Below, piece by piece: positions 1 to 15,000 of a stretch of DNA of 64,000 nucleotides. The notes beneath the pieces are model-generated. The model was not told the origin of the DNA and did no database searches. It saw nothing but the letters and a program-made list of their open reading frames with translations. The first letter of the stretch is position 1, and every line of letters begins with the position of its first letter. This stretch comes from Congeria kusceri (taxonomy: Eukaryota > Mollusca > Bivalvia > Myida > Dreissenidae), in assembly GCA_027627225.1 (NCBI GenBank), contig CM051025.1:49970181-50034180 (forward strand), written 5' to 3'. The position numbers and the translations under genes were made by a program.

Positions 1-6
1 ACATCA
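1..6 (-). CDS. Gene 1: start of next exon at the window edge
   Basis: A pyrimidine-rich tract followed by TTGTCTGCAG|TGATGT on the minus strand is a strong acceptor. The first two bases complete the codon left open by exon G (GTG, Val). The exon continues outside the window. Confidence 0.4.
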
Positions 7-3000
7 CTGCAGACAAGAAATAATACTGACAGAAAAAGAAATGCTTATCATATGATGATATTCACAGCAGACAGGCATACTGGAAATCAATTGACACCAG
101 GGAGTGGTCAACTTACTGATCTGCAAAGGTCACTCGAAGCCAGGCACCACTACAAAGGTGAAGCGGTATCAATGAGATGAAGGCAATGATGGCAAAGGGA
201 TTTCAAAATGATATGTCTAGACAATAAGCCAAAACAAATAGCCTTTGTTTTAAACATTAAAGGAAAACATAATGATTTATACATTACAGACCAAAGCAAT
301 GGCAGTGTAAAAATAAAGGCAACCATATTTTAATGTTAGCATATTTGTTGTCATTTAAAATGAAACATGTAAGTGATTTATGAAAATCGAATGAAAATGG
401 TGTTTGAAATTATGTTTGTTATACTAAGGATTTAAAAAAAAAAGAGGGATAATTCTTTTCTGTATTTCAGCAAGAGTATGGCAAGCATTATGTGTTAAAC
501 AGCAGAGATTACTCAAACTGTGCACTAGAAAAATATGTTTAACTTAAACAAACTTTTCAAAAGAAAAAATTACCACAAGAGGCATTTTACATGAAGAAAA
601 TAGTTTAACTGATTTAGGTCAATGGGTAAAAGCTAATGGGTTACTTGTTGTATTCAAAAAATGTAGCCTTGTTATAGCACATGTAAGGAAACCGGTCTTA
701 ATGCATGTGCGTAAAGTGTCGTCCTGGATGTAACGTTGTATTATCTTGTTAAACTTGTTATACATCTTGTAAAACATCCATTTCTAACGAACCTAGTAAT
801 TGTGAGATTGATTCAGAAACAACTATGTTAAAGCATAAATAAGTGCATAGAAGATCTATCTGAATAGGTATTGTCGAGGCAGAGTTTGAGTCCTCATACA
901 ATATTAGAAGCATCTATAAATATATAATGTAGACCCAAAAATAAACTAGATAAAAATACAAAAAAACTACAGTCTATTTTGAAAACTTAAGAAGATGGGA
1001 CATATAAATGAATACTGAACGTGCTTTATTAGTAAATTTAGTACATTTATACCAGCAAAAAACACGAGCAAAACTTTCCAATAATTTGGCGTAAAAATAC
1101 ACATTAAAAAGAATACTGCAAAATGGCTGCATGCACATTATCAAGCCTCACAGAAAGTTTTTTAAATGGTCTGTCTAGTGAAAAAAGAAACAAAATATGG
1201 ACGGCAAGCTTTTGGGTCTATATTTGTCTAGGTGCCATAATTGTTGGGATGTAGATACAAAAAAGGAGATAATTTGAAATGATACCTACTTCTTACCTCC
1301 CTTCGGACCCGTGTAGCCACGCTTCCTGAGTTTTCTTAGAAAGGCTAAGTGAGTTCTATAGCAACTGTTAAAATGATAATTAAGAGCACACTGTCATGAT
1401 ATATTATTACACAGACGGTTTTCAATGACAAGAACTGTTCCAGGTATAGGGACAGCACAATACAACACACACACCAAAATAGGACATCATAATTATACAG
1501 ACAGACATGGATGGACATTTTGCATTTGGAATCTTTTTGGTTTTTCACACATATACAAATACACAGCTCCGAAACCTAATTGGATTAGGAACAGATATTG
1601 TCTTACTGTCAAACATTGGTGATTACACAGTTTATGATTTTCCAATATTTGTTTCATTACCTTTAAAAGAAAGCTTATACTGAACAACAAAGCTTATAAT
1701 GAACTAATGAAAGACAATAAAATAATGTTTATTTGATATCTCACTAATATATCAATGATCTTCCAGGGTTTGTGTTTATATCGCAATAATATGTGTCCTT
1801 TGCAAACAATATCATCATGTTTAATATTTGAGAAGAAATAGTAAAATTTAGAAGAAATCAGAGTAGTGGTGCTATTGTTTCATCCACCTGAAGGGAAAAC
1901 ACATGCTTTCAAATACTACCACCATTCTCATTAACATGCATATTTGGTATACACAAAACTAAAAGACCCAAGTCTGGTTGAGCATGTTTTATAAAGCATG
2001 CAGTTCTTTTTTTATTAAACCTTTATTGAAGCCTATCATAAAATTGTAATGCTAACCTTAAGTAAAAGTATAAACAAAACAGAAAAAGTTTTTCACGTAC
2101 AAAATACATGTATAGTTTTTGTTGGATAAAAACATACTGAAAATGTTCACCAATGCTCAGTATCATGTCAGTATGCATGGAGATGATATATTTGGTTCAT
2201 AGTAGTTTGTTACATAAATGATTCATGAACTTTTAACTTTTCAGGTTTCATGAATATTGTAAAATAAGAACATTCAAAACATGTACAGTAGCTTCAATAA
2301 CAGTTTTTTTTAGTGCACTTTGAAATGCCATTATGAAAGCCACCTTGGATGAACTTATTTCATGAACTATCCAAAATCACTAACTTCCCACTTTGCAGTG
2401 TATTAAATAAGATTAACTGAGGTATAATTACAGGTATTACAAGTATAACACATGACCATCATTGAAAAATTCATATAAAATTATCAAAAGGCAAGTTCTA
2501 TCTGTGCTTTCAAAATGAATACCCATTCATAGATTCAATATGAAAGACAGTAAGTGTAATGGATGTTTTGCACTTTTATGTTATTTACTGAAACTGTTTC
2601 AGACATTCATTGGAGACAAAAATTCTTATGGATACGAATAAAACAGAGTTTCAGACTTCCACTCTGCTCACATACAAAAAAATGTAATGCTGTTTCATTC
2701 AAGGCAGACACTGTTCAACAGTAGTGTGTTTTCCTGTCTTCAATGACACAAAAGACAAAATGTCAAAATAAAACTGACAAAACATCAGTTAATAAACAGA
2801 ATGTCTCCGAAATCAATGTAACAATTCATTTTCCCATACTTTCTTTGCCAACATCTATTTCTGTGCGGCATTGTAGCCGGCTATTTAAAAAGATAGTCTG
2901 GAATTATCTGGCGTGCACACAAACACAATCCATGACCTACTGACATTTTACTGGATTAGTACAATTTAACGCATGGATATCAAGACCTATTATTAAACCA

Positions 3001-6000
3001 GACCTGTGGTTTGTTGTTTACCGAGAAAATTACTAAATAACAAGATGGAAGCAGCGCTGATAGCCTTGAGACTAACTGGGTTTATGGTATTATGAACTAA
3101 CAGTTAAGCCTTGGGTTTATGGTATTATGAACTAACAGTTAAGCCTTGGGTTATGCAACATTTTCCGATTGACAGTTTAGCACATGTTAATAATTTCATT
3201 AACAATGAATCATGTTCTTGATAATACAAACACTAGGCTAAGCATTTTTATAATGATACATTTGTACATTTGTAAGTGGGACCATCTGAAAAATGAAATG
3301 ATGTAATATTAAGATTTAAAATTGTGTATACTTGTATCCATTTAATATATATGAGGCGCATTGTGGGAAAACCGGACTTAATGCATGTGCATAGTGCCAT
3401 CGTCTTGTTTTTGACACAAAACTGTTCTTTACCAATGCTGTACAATAAGTGTAAACGTTACACAATGACACAAGTATAATGAATGCTTATATAACCAAAC
3501 ACCATATAAAACTGATAACTACACTAAGCAGATCATGGTAAATGAGAATGCCCAATCTAAATGGTTTTCAACAAATTGGGTGAAAGCTTCTAGTGTAGAG
3601 ATTTGAATATAACCGTAACAGGTGAGACCAAAATAATCAAACCGAACCAGTGCCCAAACCTCAAACAACTATATAGAAACAGAATATGCAGAAACTCAAG
3701 AGTCTCAGACACACGTAACTTTTTACATTACTAGCAGATTTACTTACTACACAATTTCAAGAACTAGACATGTTTTAATAATCAAAATGTCCCCTAAACA
3801 AAACTGTGACAACAAACAACAGGTCATAGATTTTCCACACACATTGCTGTAATAATTTGAATTTGACAGACATTTATTTTGAAGTACTTCATTACTAACA
3901 AAAATAGAAAGACATCAGAAATAACATAAAATTTTATGTACCTATTTTTTGACAACACAAATCAATGATACATGAGTACAAGCAATGGACAGGAAATGAT
4001 ATTTGAAAAAAAAATAAAAAACATTTAAAGGTATAATTTGATCAGAAAAAGAGAATAGATATTACCTGTCAATGAGCGCATCAATGTCTTTCTGTTCCGA
4101 GTCAGAGTCCCCCTTCTGACCCTCTTCGAGTTCATCCTCCTCTTTGTCATCGTTCTCCTCCTCCTGATCGGCAGCGCCGTCATTCTCCTGTGTCAGGGCC
4201 CACTCTGGCTGGATCCCCGCATCGATCATCTTTGCACCACTATCCGACCTGAGCTTAGCATTGGCACTATGCGTATCTTGTTCTTGCAACGGAGAACTAC
4301 TTTGTTTCTCACTGGGACTACTTTTACCACCCTCATCCCCATCAGCAGCAGTCTCCTTTGCAAGAACAGATGGACTACTTTCTGAGGAGTAAGCATCAGA
4401 GGTGTGTGATGTGGTCAGAGGATTATGCAACTGTTGCACACGTGATTCAGAACACTCAATCCCCTCTTCACTCACCTCCTTGTCTGATTTGGGGGCTGCG
4501 GGGACAAAGCTCCTGCCCTTGGTAACCAAACCCATTTTGCTACTAGGGGACAAGGACAAAGGTTTGATCTTCCGTTCTGGCTGGCTTCCTGCTTCACTGT
4601 AGCCGCGGTACTTCGATATCAAGCTTTGCAATCTGTCGCCACCTTTTTCACTTTGACTTCTTCGCATTTGTTCTGTAAAATATTCATATTACTTAAGTTC
4701 CAAATTGATTGTGACACCTGCTGCTGGGCGATTTAACCTGTAAGTTATTACCCTGAAATCTGTACTCAATGATGGATTACAATAAATTCAAACATTCATC
4801 CTCAAATTAAGTGAAATACACACTGAAAAAAATCAAACACGCCAATACTGAGGAGCTAGATTAAGTGATTGAATCAGACATTAAATTTTAAGAGACTCTC
4901 ACAAGTGGGATTTAAAACTTTGAAACACATGAAATCCTTTATAAATATCAATATTAATAGTCAGATACAAAAATGGCATATTTTGCCACTTTGTATTTCT
5001 GAACAGTTGGAATGCTTTAAATAACTCCATTCTGCATGCCATGATTTAACAGTTACACCCAGCTATCACTTTTTCTTTTATTCTATTTCTGACAATTATT
5101 ATTCATACAGTAAAAATATTTTTGCCCTTTAGGAAAGACAACAGACTGAAGCCTTTTAGGGGAACCTAGTCTATTTACAGTAACTGACCTATCATTGTCA
5201 TTTAGTACGGTTTTGGTAATAAGAATTAAAATTACCATTCCTTAATTTACTTTGGTTATACAGTGTACACTGTACTGTAAGGAGTACACTGTACACATTT
5301 TCCATTCCATAATTGAAAATAGTGCTTGCAGTTTTTGGAACTTTTAAAGAAAACTTTTTAGAACATATCTAATAAAGATTGTTGTGTTTTTAAGAAGAAA
5401 TTATATGAGGCGTGTTGTGGGAAAACAGAGCTTAATGCATGTGCATAAAGTGTCATCCCGGATCAGCCTGTGCAGTCCGCACAAGCTGATCCGGGACAAC
5501 ATTTTCCGCTTTTATGGTATTTTCTGTTTCAAGGAAGTCTATTATAAACATAAATCCACTGTAGGTGGAAAGTGCCGTGCTGGATTAGCCTGTGTGGACT
5601 GCACAGGCTGATCCGGGACGACACTTAACGCACATACATTAAGCACGAATTTCCCCCGACACGCCTCATATTAACATTACAGAAATAACAAAATGGTAAC
5701 TGACTCACATCACTCCATACACAAGGATCATCAAAATTACATTTTCTAATTTGGCATCATCTGGCAAAAACCATTTAGGCAGTTCTATGATGCCTTTACT
5801 GCTAATAATAATGCCATCATGATCTTGGCTATAAATTGCTAGGTAGTAAATGTCAGACATGACGACCACTAAAATTACATTTTCTCAATTACTTTTATTT
5901 TTGATCATAGAATTGTACATTTTGTCTCAATATTCCTCCTGTACTAAGTATTCATTACTCATTTCATACATACAATCACAAAAATATAATCTGTATAATC

Positions 6001-9000
6001 TGTCATGTTTAGTATTTGATGTGAGTCTGTCAGTTTTTTTATGTTACATAAATTTACACCACCTACCCCTGAAGCAAGCCCGCAATGTGATATATAATGC
6101 TATGAAGGTTATGTTATATATAAACTTTGGCCTAATTTCAAAGCACCTGAAACACGAGCATTCAAATATATCTAATGTACATTTCCAATTTTTTTGACAA
6201 ATAAATGGAACAGAAAATAACAGTTTACTGAGTCGATAAAAAATTAACAGTCGATATGCATATTTCATAAGAAAAGAACAGTTATATAATACTACAAATA
6301 ATACAGTAAAAATCATTTTAAGGTAATTATTACTCTAAAACAAAAATACACGACGATACAAAGTGAACACATTATACTGATCATGTGAATTGTTTAAAAA
6401 ATAAAACAACATCCAATTGATGAACAACTTCAAGAAAGTGTGCAAACCTATGACAAACATACCTAATCCATTATAAAAACTGGGAAATGTAAAAGTACTT
6501 CCTAAATATAGAGTATCCTATTAATACTTCATTTTCATTTACATATTAATAGAAAGGAAAAAAAGACACCAAAAGATAACTAAAGCAAAATATGTCAATA
6601 GACTATATGGTATCATAAATTAGTTATAAAACTATACAATAAACACCAAGTTCGTACCAAAAAGTACTTCTACCTCTAAATTTACCACCTAAACTGAAAA
6701 TGCGCTGACAACATTCTGGCCCATTTTGAAGCAATATATAATTGTAGAGAAAAACGATATCAAATATTAGAAAAAAAAAAAAGAACAGTGCACCAACTAA
6801 ATGCAGAAGTTATATAATAATAACCACTGTTAGAACAGAGAAAGGACAGATTGTGAAAATTATAAAAATAAGTAACAGCAAACACTGGCAACAATGCTAG
6901 CATACGGAACATGTGACATATAGATGAAGGGTGATTTCTGAACACATTTGGCAAGTTATGGTGAGCCGAGTTAACCAATCTACAAATCCATGACAACAAA
7001 TGCTAAGTTACTGTGATACCATTTAGTTATTAAGGGGAAGCAACCCTCAACAGAACTGGGTAAAGCAGAAGGGATCCAACTCTATAAAAGGGACACAACT
7101 CAACTTTTAATGAAATAAAATTAAACTGTCATTAAATATACATAATGAAGTTAAAATAGCTTATTTGTTTACTAAAACTAATAGCTGTTTAATGAAATAT
7201 TAAAGAATGATTGTAATATTGCATTAACATTGAACATATGCGGCGCGTCGTGAGAAAACCAGTCTGAATGCATGTGCGTAAAGTGTCGTGTGGATTAGCC
7301 TGTGCAGTCTCCGCTTTTATGGTATTTTCTGTTTCAAGGAAGTCACTTCTAACCATAAATCCACTTTAGGCGGAAAGTGCCGTCCTGGATCAGCCTGTGC
7401 GGACTGCGGACTGCACAGGCTGATCCGGGACGACACTTAACGCACATGCATTAAGACTGGTTTTCTCACGACGCACCACATATGTTGAACAACCCACCAA
7501 ATGAATACCAATTCTCAATATTCAATGTAAAACAACCACTGTAATTCATAGAATTTGTTTATTACATGTTTGAGATCTGGCCCAGATTGAGAGAAATGGT
7601 AACATAATTTAAACAGACAACACTTATTCCAGGAAATGTTAGAACTATGTCATAATCTGTTCCATTAATTTTATAATCACAAATGATTTTAACAAGAAAT
7701 GAAATTTTGCGGTATGAATGCAATGTGCCATTATGATGCTATAAAACTGCTAAAAGAAAAATACAAAATAGTTACCAAGCTATTTAACATGCATTTAATA
7801 AAACAAAAACTAAAAACACCGCACAGAAGCCATTATTCTAGGCGAAATGCGAGCAAATGGTAAAAAACTGTGCACAATGAACTGCAATTCTAAGCGCATT
7901 ATCAAGAGTTGTGCCCCTTCAAGGGCTGGCGCTAGAGGCCGACTTACTGGAGATAAATTTAGATCCATATTGACCAGGTACTACTTCGATACCTTCCGAT
8001 TTGTCAGACTCTGACGAAGTGCGAGTCTGAGATTGGGACTCTCGTTTGAAATACGATTCTGCCGGTTTTAGACGACGTAGAATTTCACTACCACGATCCT
8101 ACCAAGGTGGCAATAGAGTAAATATAATTTTATTCTAAACTTACAAGTCATTTTATTTTATTTATATACTGCATTACAACAGCATTTTGGTTTAAATTCG
8201 AACACGTAACAAACAAATGAAAATAAACTGTTACGAAGAAAATATTAAAAATTAATTTTAACAGCTAAACAAAAAAGTAAATTTGTTTAATATGCCAAAG
8301 CCTTAATTTAAGTATTTTAATATGTTACAATGAAACACGGTATGCGCTGTAATATTGGCAGCTAATAGCTCAGCCATTTTCCATGAAGGAAACAAAAGCA
8401 TACCTAGCTTCGAGACTGCCTAGTTAAAACGGTAGAACTTTCACCTTGAAAACACACAAAAGTATTATCATTTCATTTACGTCAATGCACCAGAAGTTGC
8501 TAGAGACATTATCATATTAGTCCAAAAATAGTTTTATGATGCGCAATATGAACTGAACATAAATACAGAATATAATAAATGTCTATAAAGTTTTGTACCT
8601 TTTTTGTTGACATGAATTTTCAAAAAGAAACACACAACACTTGCGAAGTCAATGCAACAATATATAACAAATGGTGACAAAGTCTGTTTTTCAGACTTTA
8701 AACGCTTACAAGAACATAAATGTAGAGAAAGAACTGACAAAACTAAATAATATTGTTATATTACACACCCATAACTGTTTCAAGACCCGATACAAAGTTC
8801 TATGATATACTGTAATTTCACAATTTTGTATCTAACAATAACAATAATGTCTCACAACCAAATTCTATTACTAACACTGTAAGATTTCTTCATAATATTT
8901 TGTAAAATATCTTTGATATTAAACTGGTATTTTTTTTTTTTTACATTTAAAAAAATGAACACCATCATACTTCCTTTTGATGTTTTATTACAATGTTAAT

Positions 9001-12000
9001 TATTTGTCATTTGTAGGCAAGGAGCCATTCGCAACAAAAAAAGCAACTGAATATAATAATACATTAACTAAAAGATTCTACTAAGGTGATACGACTGACC
9101 ATTAATGATAACTTAAAAATGCATAATTTATAAGTAAATATTTTGAAATTCTAAGAAAACATACAGCTCAAAAGCAAATGAAAAATCTATTTCAATAATG
9201 TGATATGCCCATATTTGGTCAAAATACCTCTTTCAACCGATTCCGTGGTAATTCGATACCAGAATGCCGCATATATCAGTATTTAAGAATGTGAAAAACA
9301 TACCGGTATTGACTTCGGCACAATGTGCTAAATCTTAGAAAATTTCATATTACTATTAACACTGGGTCAAGGCAGCACAAAGCCAATGTCACGGTTAAAT
9401 GCAATTCTGAAACTTCTGAAACATCATCTTTAAAACCACCAGGTCTTAATAAAAGTCATTTACCAGCGATAACAATAAAAGAAAAACTATGAAAAGAATT
9501 AATATACAAATGTTATATAATGAAGAGTGTGGCTGCACCTGAAAATGTTAAGATCTTTGTACTTATATATAGAATATAATTGAGGCGTGTCATGGGAAAA
9601 CTGAGCTGAATGCATGTGCGTAAAGTGTCATCCCAGATCAGCCTGTGCAGTCCACACAGGCTTATCCAGGACGACCCTTTCTGCTTTTATGGTATTTTCT
9701 GTTTTAAGGTAGTCTCTTTTAAACATAAATCCACTGCAGGTGGAAAGTGTCGTCCAGATTAGCCTGTGCAGACTGCATAATTGTGGCGTGTCGTGGGATT
9801 TCCCACGACACGCCACAATTATTTTCACACCTTTCCTATTTACAATATCAAGTTGCAATAGTTTGATATTAATTTTCCCGATTTCCCACGCCACCCCACA
9901 ATTATTTTCACACCTTTCCTATTTATGATATCAGGTTGCATTAGCTAGATATTAAATTTTAAGAACCCAGAAACATGTTTTACAACAATAAAAGTTGCTT
10001 ATCAAAATATCATATTTATAAATTCAAATATCTTAGACTGTGGGTAAAACCTGTTCCTTATCATGAAATTTGATATTTTATAATGTGGGAGTCGAGTAAA
10101 AGACCCCACAACATAAAGCGAGCAATGTTTTCTGCTGAGAACGCATCTAGTAAAATTGGCTCAAGAACCTGTTTAGGCAGGGGAAGCCGTGGATAAATAT
10201 GTCATTTTTAAAGTTTTGCCATCCATGTAGGACATGCTCTTTCTGCCGTACAATACGTATGACCTTCACCAATCTGCCCTTCCTTACACCGCCATCAATC
10301 TGTTAATTGGACATTAAACCTTCAACAATGTTCATTTGACATTTTCAGAAGGAGAAAATTAAACCATAACCAACACCTCTAAACCCGGAAAGCATGTCAT
10401 TCCTGACAGTAATATTTTAAAAACTTCAGTTGGTTTACGATGTGAGTCACATATTTGTTGTCTAGCTGTTTCAATTAAGACATTTTAAATTGCACCATGT
10501 GATTTTTACTCTTTATGTTAGCCAGTGCAAATTATAACGGTAGCTAAAATTACAATAAATATGACAAAATGTACATAAAATGGACATATGTAAGTAAAGC
10601 AGAACATCCATTTATATTGTGCTGATTGTTCAAGCCTGTACTATCAAGAATAACAGGTCTGGAGGGTGTACCATCACTGATGGTCTATGATTCAATTCAA
10701 CCAAACAACAACATTTTCTTTTGAATCTTTAGTCTTTAGTAAGGGCTATATGCGACAGAACAGCCTCTTTGACACACAAAAGTGGTTTATAAACGTTCAT
10801 ATCAATTATAAAACATTTCAAACATATTTTAATTCTTTCCCCATAGGTAAAATAGGCGAATGTTATTTTGAAGGTTTTGCATGGCACAGAATTTATTAAT
10901 AGTTACTATATACCCGCCAGCATTAACAAAATAAAACCCCTAAACTTAAGCCCCGGTCACACTGTCACGATTTTGGCTACAATTGCCCACGATTTACACA
11001 ATCTTGATGAAGCGTGGTAAAGCGTGAACACATAGTTACATACTGGCGTCTGTGTGAATCTTGAAGAAACTTGGGGGATCCTTATCAATCGGGAAGCTCT
11101 ACGACAGTTTTGAACATGTTCAAAATATTTGTGGCTCATCGTAGCGTTGCCACAATTTTTAAAAAACGCAGGCCAATCCTAGTGCAACCGTATCTCAATC
11201 TGACTTATTTTTACAGCCATCGTAGAGGCATTCGTGGCCTTTCAAGTTTAATCGTGATTGATTTTATGACATATATATGACAAGACTGTAGTACGTTATG
11301 GTACGTTTTGCAATGTATATGGTACGGATTTCTATGCTTGCCCTACAGTTCAGTTAGGATTCCACTAGGATCTTCAGCGACAACTATCATGACTTCTCAC
11401 CAATACACACGATGGACCACGACGATTGGGTCACGATGCCTGTACGTTTTTATTTCGATGTTACTACGCACTCACTAAGTTTGCGTACGTTGGTGTCACG
11501 ATTATGCACGACGAATCGTGTTGTCCAAATCTTCTTAAAGCGTAGCGAAGCATGAGAATTATTGGCTATTTGTAGGTTTATCATGATGAATCTTTCTACA
11601 ATCTTAGGAGCAACGTTAACAATCGTCTGTAATCGTCTGTTAACGTAGCATATACCTGACGCTAGTGTATTACAGCAGTAACAGATGGTATCATATCTTG
11701 GTGAAACCCTGGTGAATCGGCTGCGGAAACCTACAAGAGTCGTTTATATTTTAAGTCTTGTCCAACAACTACTGTAGGTATAAGTAGAAAGATACAATTG
11801 GGCACTGTGCATCACGATTAACATCGCAGCCAAAGTCGTGACAGTGTGACTGGGGCTTAAGCTATACTGTATTTAATGATGTCGTCTTGTGGATTTTCAT
11901 GACGTTATTTCATGTTTGTTTTGAAAGAATGATTTTACTGACATAGTATGGAATAATACACGGTCAGCACGTGACCCGGCTAAACCAATGAAAAGCAAGT

Positions 12001-15000
12001 ATTCTGTATGAGGTAAGATAAAGGATAATAGCATGAAGTATGAACAAAAAGCAAGTTTTTCGGAAGTCTTGACACATGTCAATACTTCTGAATACTGGTA
12101 TATTCACCGCAAGCCCACAGAAACAAAAAATCTTTAATATAAAGTTGCTGTTCTTTTTCAAAAATGATCTGTGCACATAACGTAATTATTTCACAATTAA
12201 TACTATAATTTCCAAATGCAATATCAAGCGGACATTGCATAACCTCTTTGACGGTAATTATGTGCATGACATACACTGTGCTAAAGATACACTATAGTCT
12301 TTACATTACATAACTCTGTGTGGACTAGAGGTTAGCATATCAGACTTTCGATCCGAAGGTAGAAGGTTCAAGCCTCCGCAGGGACATCATTTTGTCTTTT
12401 TATGATTTTTCTTGATGTTATGCTTCAGTTGATTAGTCAAGAAGAAATTTTACATTTTATATGTTTAATGAAATTTCTAAGTAGTAAAACAAAGCTGTGA
12501 ATAATGTCCCTTAAGACCTGCTCTGACATCCTTGCACTTCATAATGATGGCACCAGAAAACAAGGGCTAGTAATACAATTAAACAAATGCTACATTATAA
12601 TTTAGGCACAAAAAACAAACTTAGTGATTTTTTCTGTCTGGCCATCAGCGACAGATAAGTGTTGATTTTAGTGCGCAAGTAATGTTGATGTCTACATTAT
12701 AAACTACTTGAAACCACTGCCATCAGAGAAAACTGCTGACACTTTTCCAAAGCATACACAAAAGAATTGCAAAACAATTATGGCTCAGTGCAAATGACAA
12801 AGCAATAGGCAATCACCTCTGAATATTACTGTAAATAAAATGCTAATACAAAATTAACTTTGGATCAAACTTGAATCTTTGTGGTTTAAAGTTTTTAAAA
12901 TTTGGTTAAAAGTGACAAAATCCTTACCCGAAGTGTCCTTTGCCGTGGAGTCTTCCACTTTCCTGCAACAACAAGAACAAGAACAGTTATTGTCAGGAAT
13001 AATGTACAACTTAATTAGTTTAATTAACTACTTGATATTTCATAATTTCTATATAGATAAATAACGAACCCTAATTTTGCCTTATGTACTTAACTTGTAT
13101 TAATGTAGTGTATATATGCAATGCATGGCAGTCAATTTGAAGTTCCATGCAAAGGAAGATAATGTGACAACCTTTCTTTGTAAATCTCAAGGACAATACC
13201 ATCAAAACACCCAAGAAGACATTTCTGGTGTAATAAGCATTTATTTTTCTTTTCAATCTTAGAAAAAATAACACTAACTTTTTCACTACTGGGTTACAGC
13301 ATGTAAATGTGCCATGTTACCCAATTACTATGTGAGAGCCAGCATAGTTAGCATACTTTCTACACAACACTATGTAACTATGTGCCAAAACACCATGCTG
13401 CCTATGTCTAACCATTGCTACTGGCCGATGAGAGCATTTGCATAATACTGTATACAAGACAATGCATATAAAAGAATATAATGCATGTTTAAGAAATAAT
13501 TTTAGATTAATCAATCATTGTTTATTGGCCAATAAACAATGATTTGAAGTTCTGATGCATAGGAATTAAACCACGAGGACGTTAGCGCAAGTGGTTTAAT
13601 AGCCAAGCATCAAAACGACAAATAGTTGTTTATTTGCGAATAAACAATTATAATGAGAAAATTATTTTGATTCGAACATGATTTGACAAATATTTTTGCA
13701 ACTGTAATGAGAAGTACATTTCAGAATTAGAATTGCGACTACCTTTTGTGTTGTCTATTGGGTATTTAACGATGATAATTTTGTTCTTTGTCTGTAGAAC
13801 AAGAGCTGTCTGACAGGACAGCATGCTCAACTATTCATAATGCTTTGTCAGAGTAATAGGCCTTGGTCAGTGACCTGACAAGATGACCCAGAAGAGATGT
13901 GTGAAGTTTCAATTGAATATCTGTAGTAGTTAAAGAGACATGTACTTGTTGCACAAACCTTAACCAGAGCATTATGCCGACATGGATGAACGGGTGAGTA
14001 GAATAGCTCGAACTACTCAGTAAACAGTCGAGCTCAAATTTAGCGAGTATCATGTTAGAATAAAGAATTAACACTAATGAACAAATGATAGAATAAAACA
14101 TATCTTAAATGTTTCACAACACTGCATTCAAAGCTACCCTTGGTGCTTTCATTTTTTTCAGCATTCCTGATTTTCAAAGTTTCAAAATTATTTGCATCAA
14201 TCTGTCCATGTCTGCATTTATAGAACAACTTAAAATAATTACATACTCAAGTCAAGTTTAAATATTTAAACCATTAGTTTCATAGTTTATGTCTTTCACT
14301 TTAAATATTATGATTTAATACATGTACATACATGGAAACTATTTGGCTCTGAAACATATTAATTAAAGTGTTAATGCTTTAATCAACTACAAAATAAACT
14401 TAAGTGCCTAAAAAGGCTAATGTTGAAGCAAGGCTTTCACAATGTGTGCTGTTAATGAGACTTTAGTGTACCAAATTAAATAATGTAAATACGTGACACT
14501 TTAGAACTACAACTACATGTTTAAAATCATGCATTTAACTGATATGAAACTAAATAGCAACTAAATCCAACAAAGTAATTTTTTCTTGAGTTGTGAAAGT
14601 AACAATCACCTTTTCATGTATAATTCAAATAATAAAGATTAAATACCGTAATTTCTCGCGTAAAAGCCACACTCTTTTCAGCCAAAATTCGTAGCATTTT
14701 TTCGGTGCATCTTATACGTGAATATAAACAAAAACTCCTAGTTTTTCTATTATAAATATCATCTGTGGTGTTTTGGCTGCCATTTTTAATAGACGCTTGA
14801 TCAACGTTACTATGACGCTTATATAAGCAAGTATTCGTACCTGATACGTTTCGCACTGTTTTATACTGGGATCTTTTAACAATATAGCATTACATAATAT
14901 ATATTTCTTATTTTGTGTATTTTACACTCTTATTTCGTATGTTTATGAAATATATGTGAAATAAAACATAATACATAAGAAATAACAACCAGGGTTAAAC

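Larger units (their letters stand above)
1326..4065. other. Gene 1 intron, otherwise empty
   Basis: AT-rich sequence with short open frames only. Apart from the 35-bp duplication and a MITE fragment I see nothing. Confidence 0.6.

Noticed and set aside
117..149. Possible exon of gene 1 (GAWLRVTFADQ frame) with GT-AG borders
   Set aside because: Its phase does not fit exon G: the required frame has a TGA. The acceptor at positions 7-8 does fit.
5384..5611. 75-codon frame, and similar ones at 15793, 53849 and 62727
   Set aside because: All lie across copies of the same TA-MITE; the shared peptide is MITE sequence.
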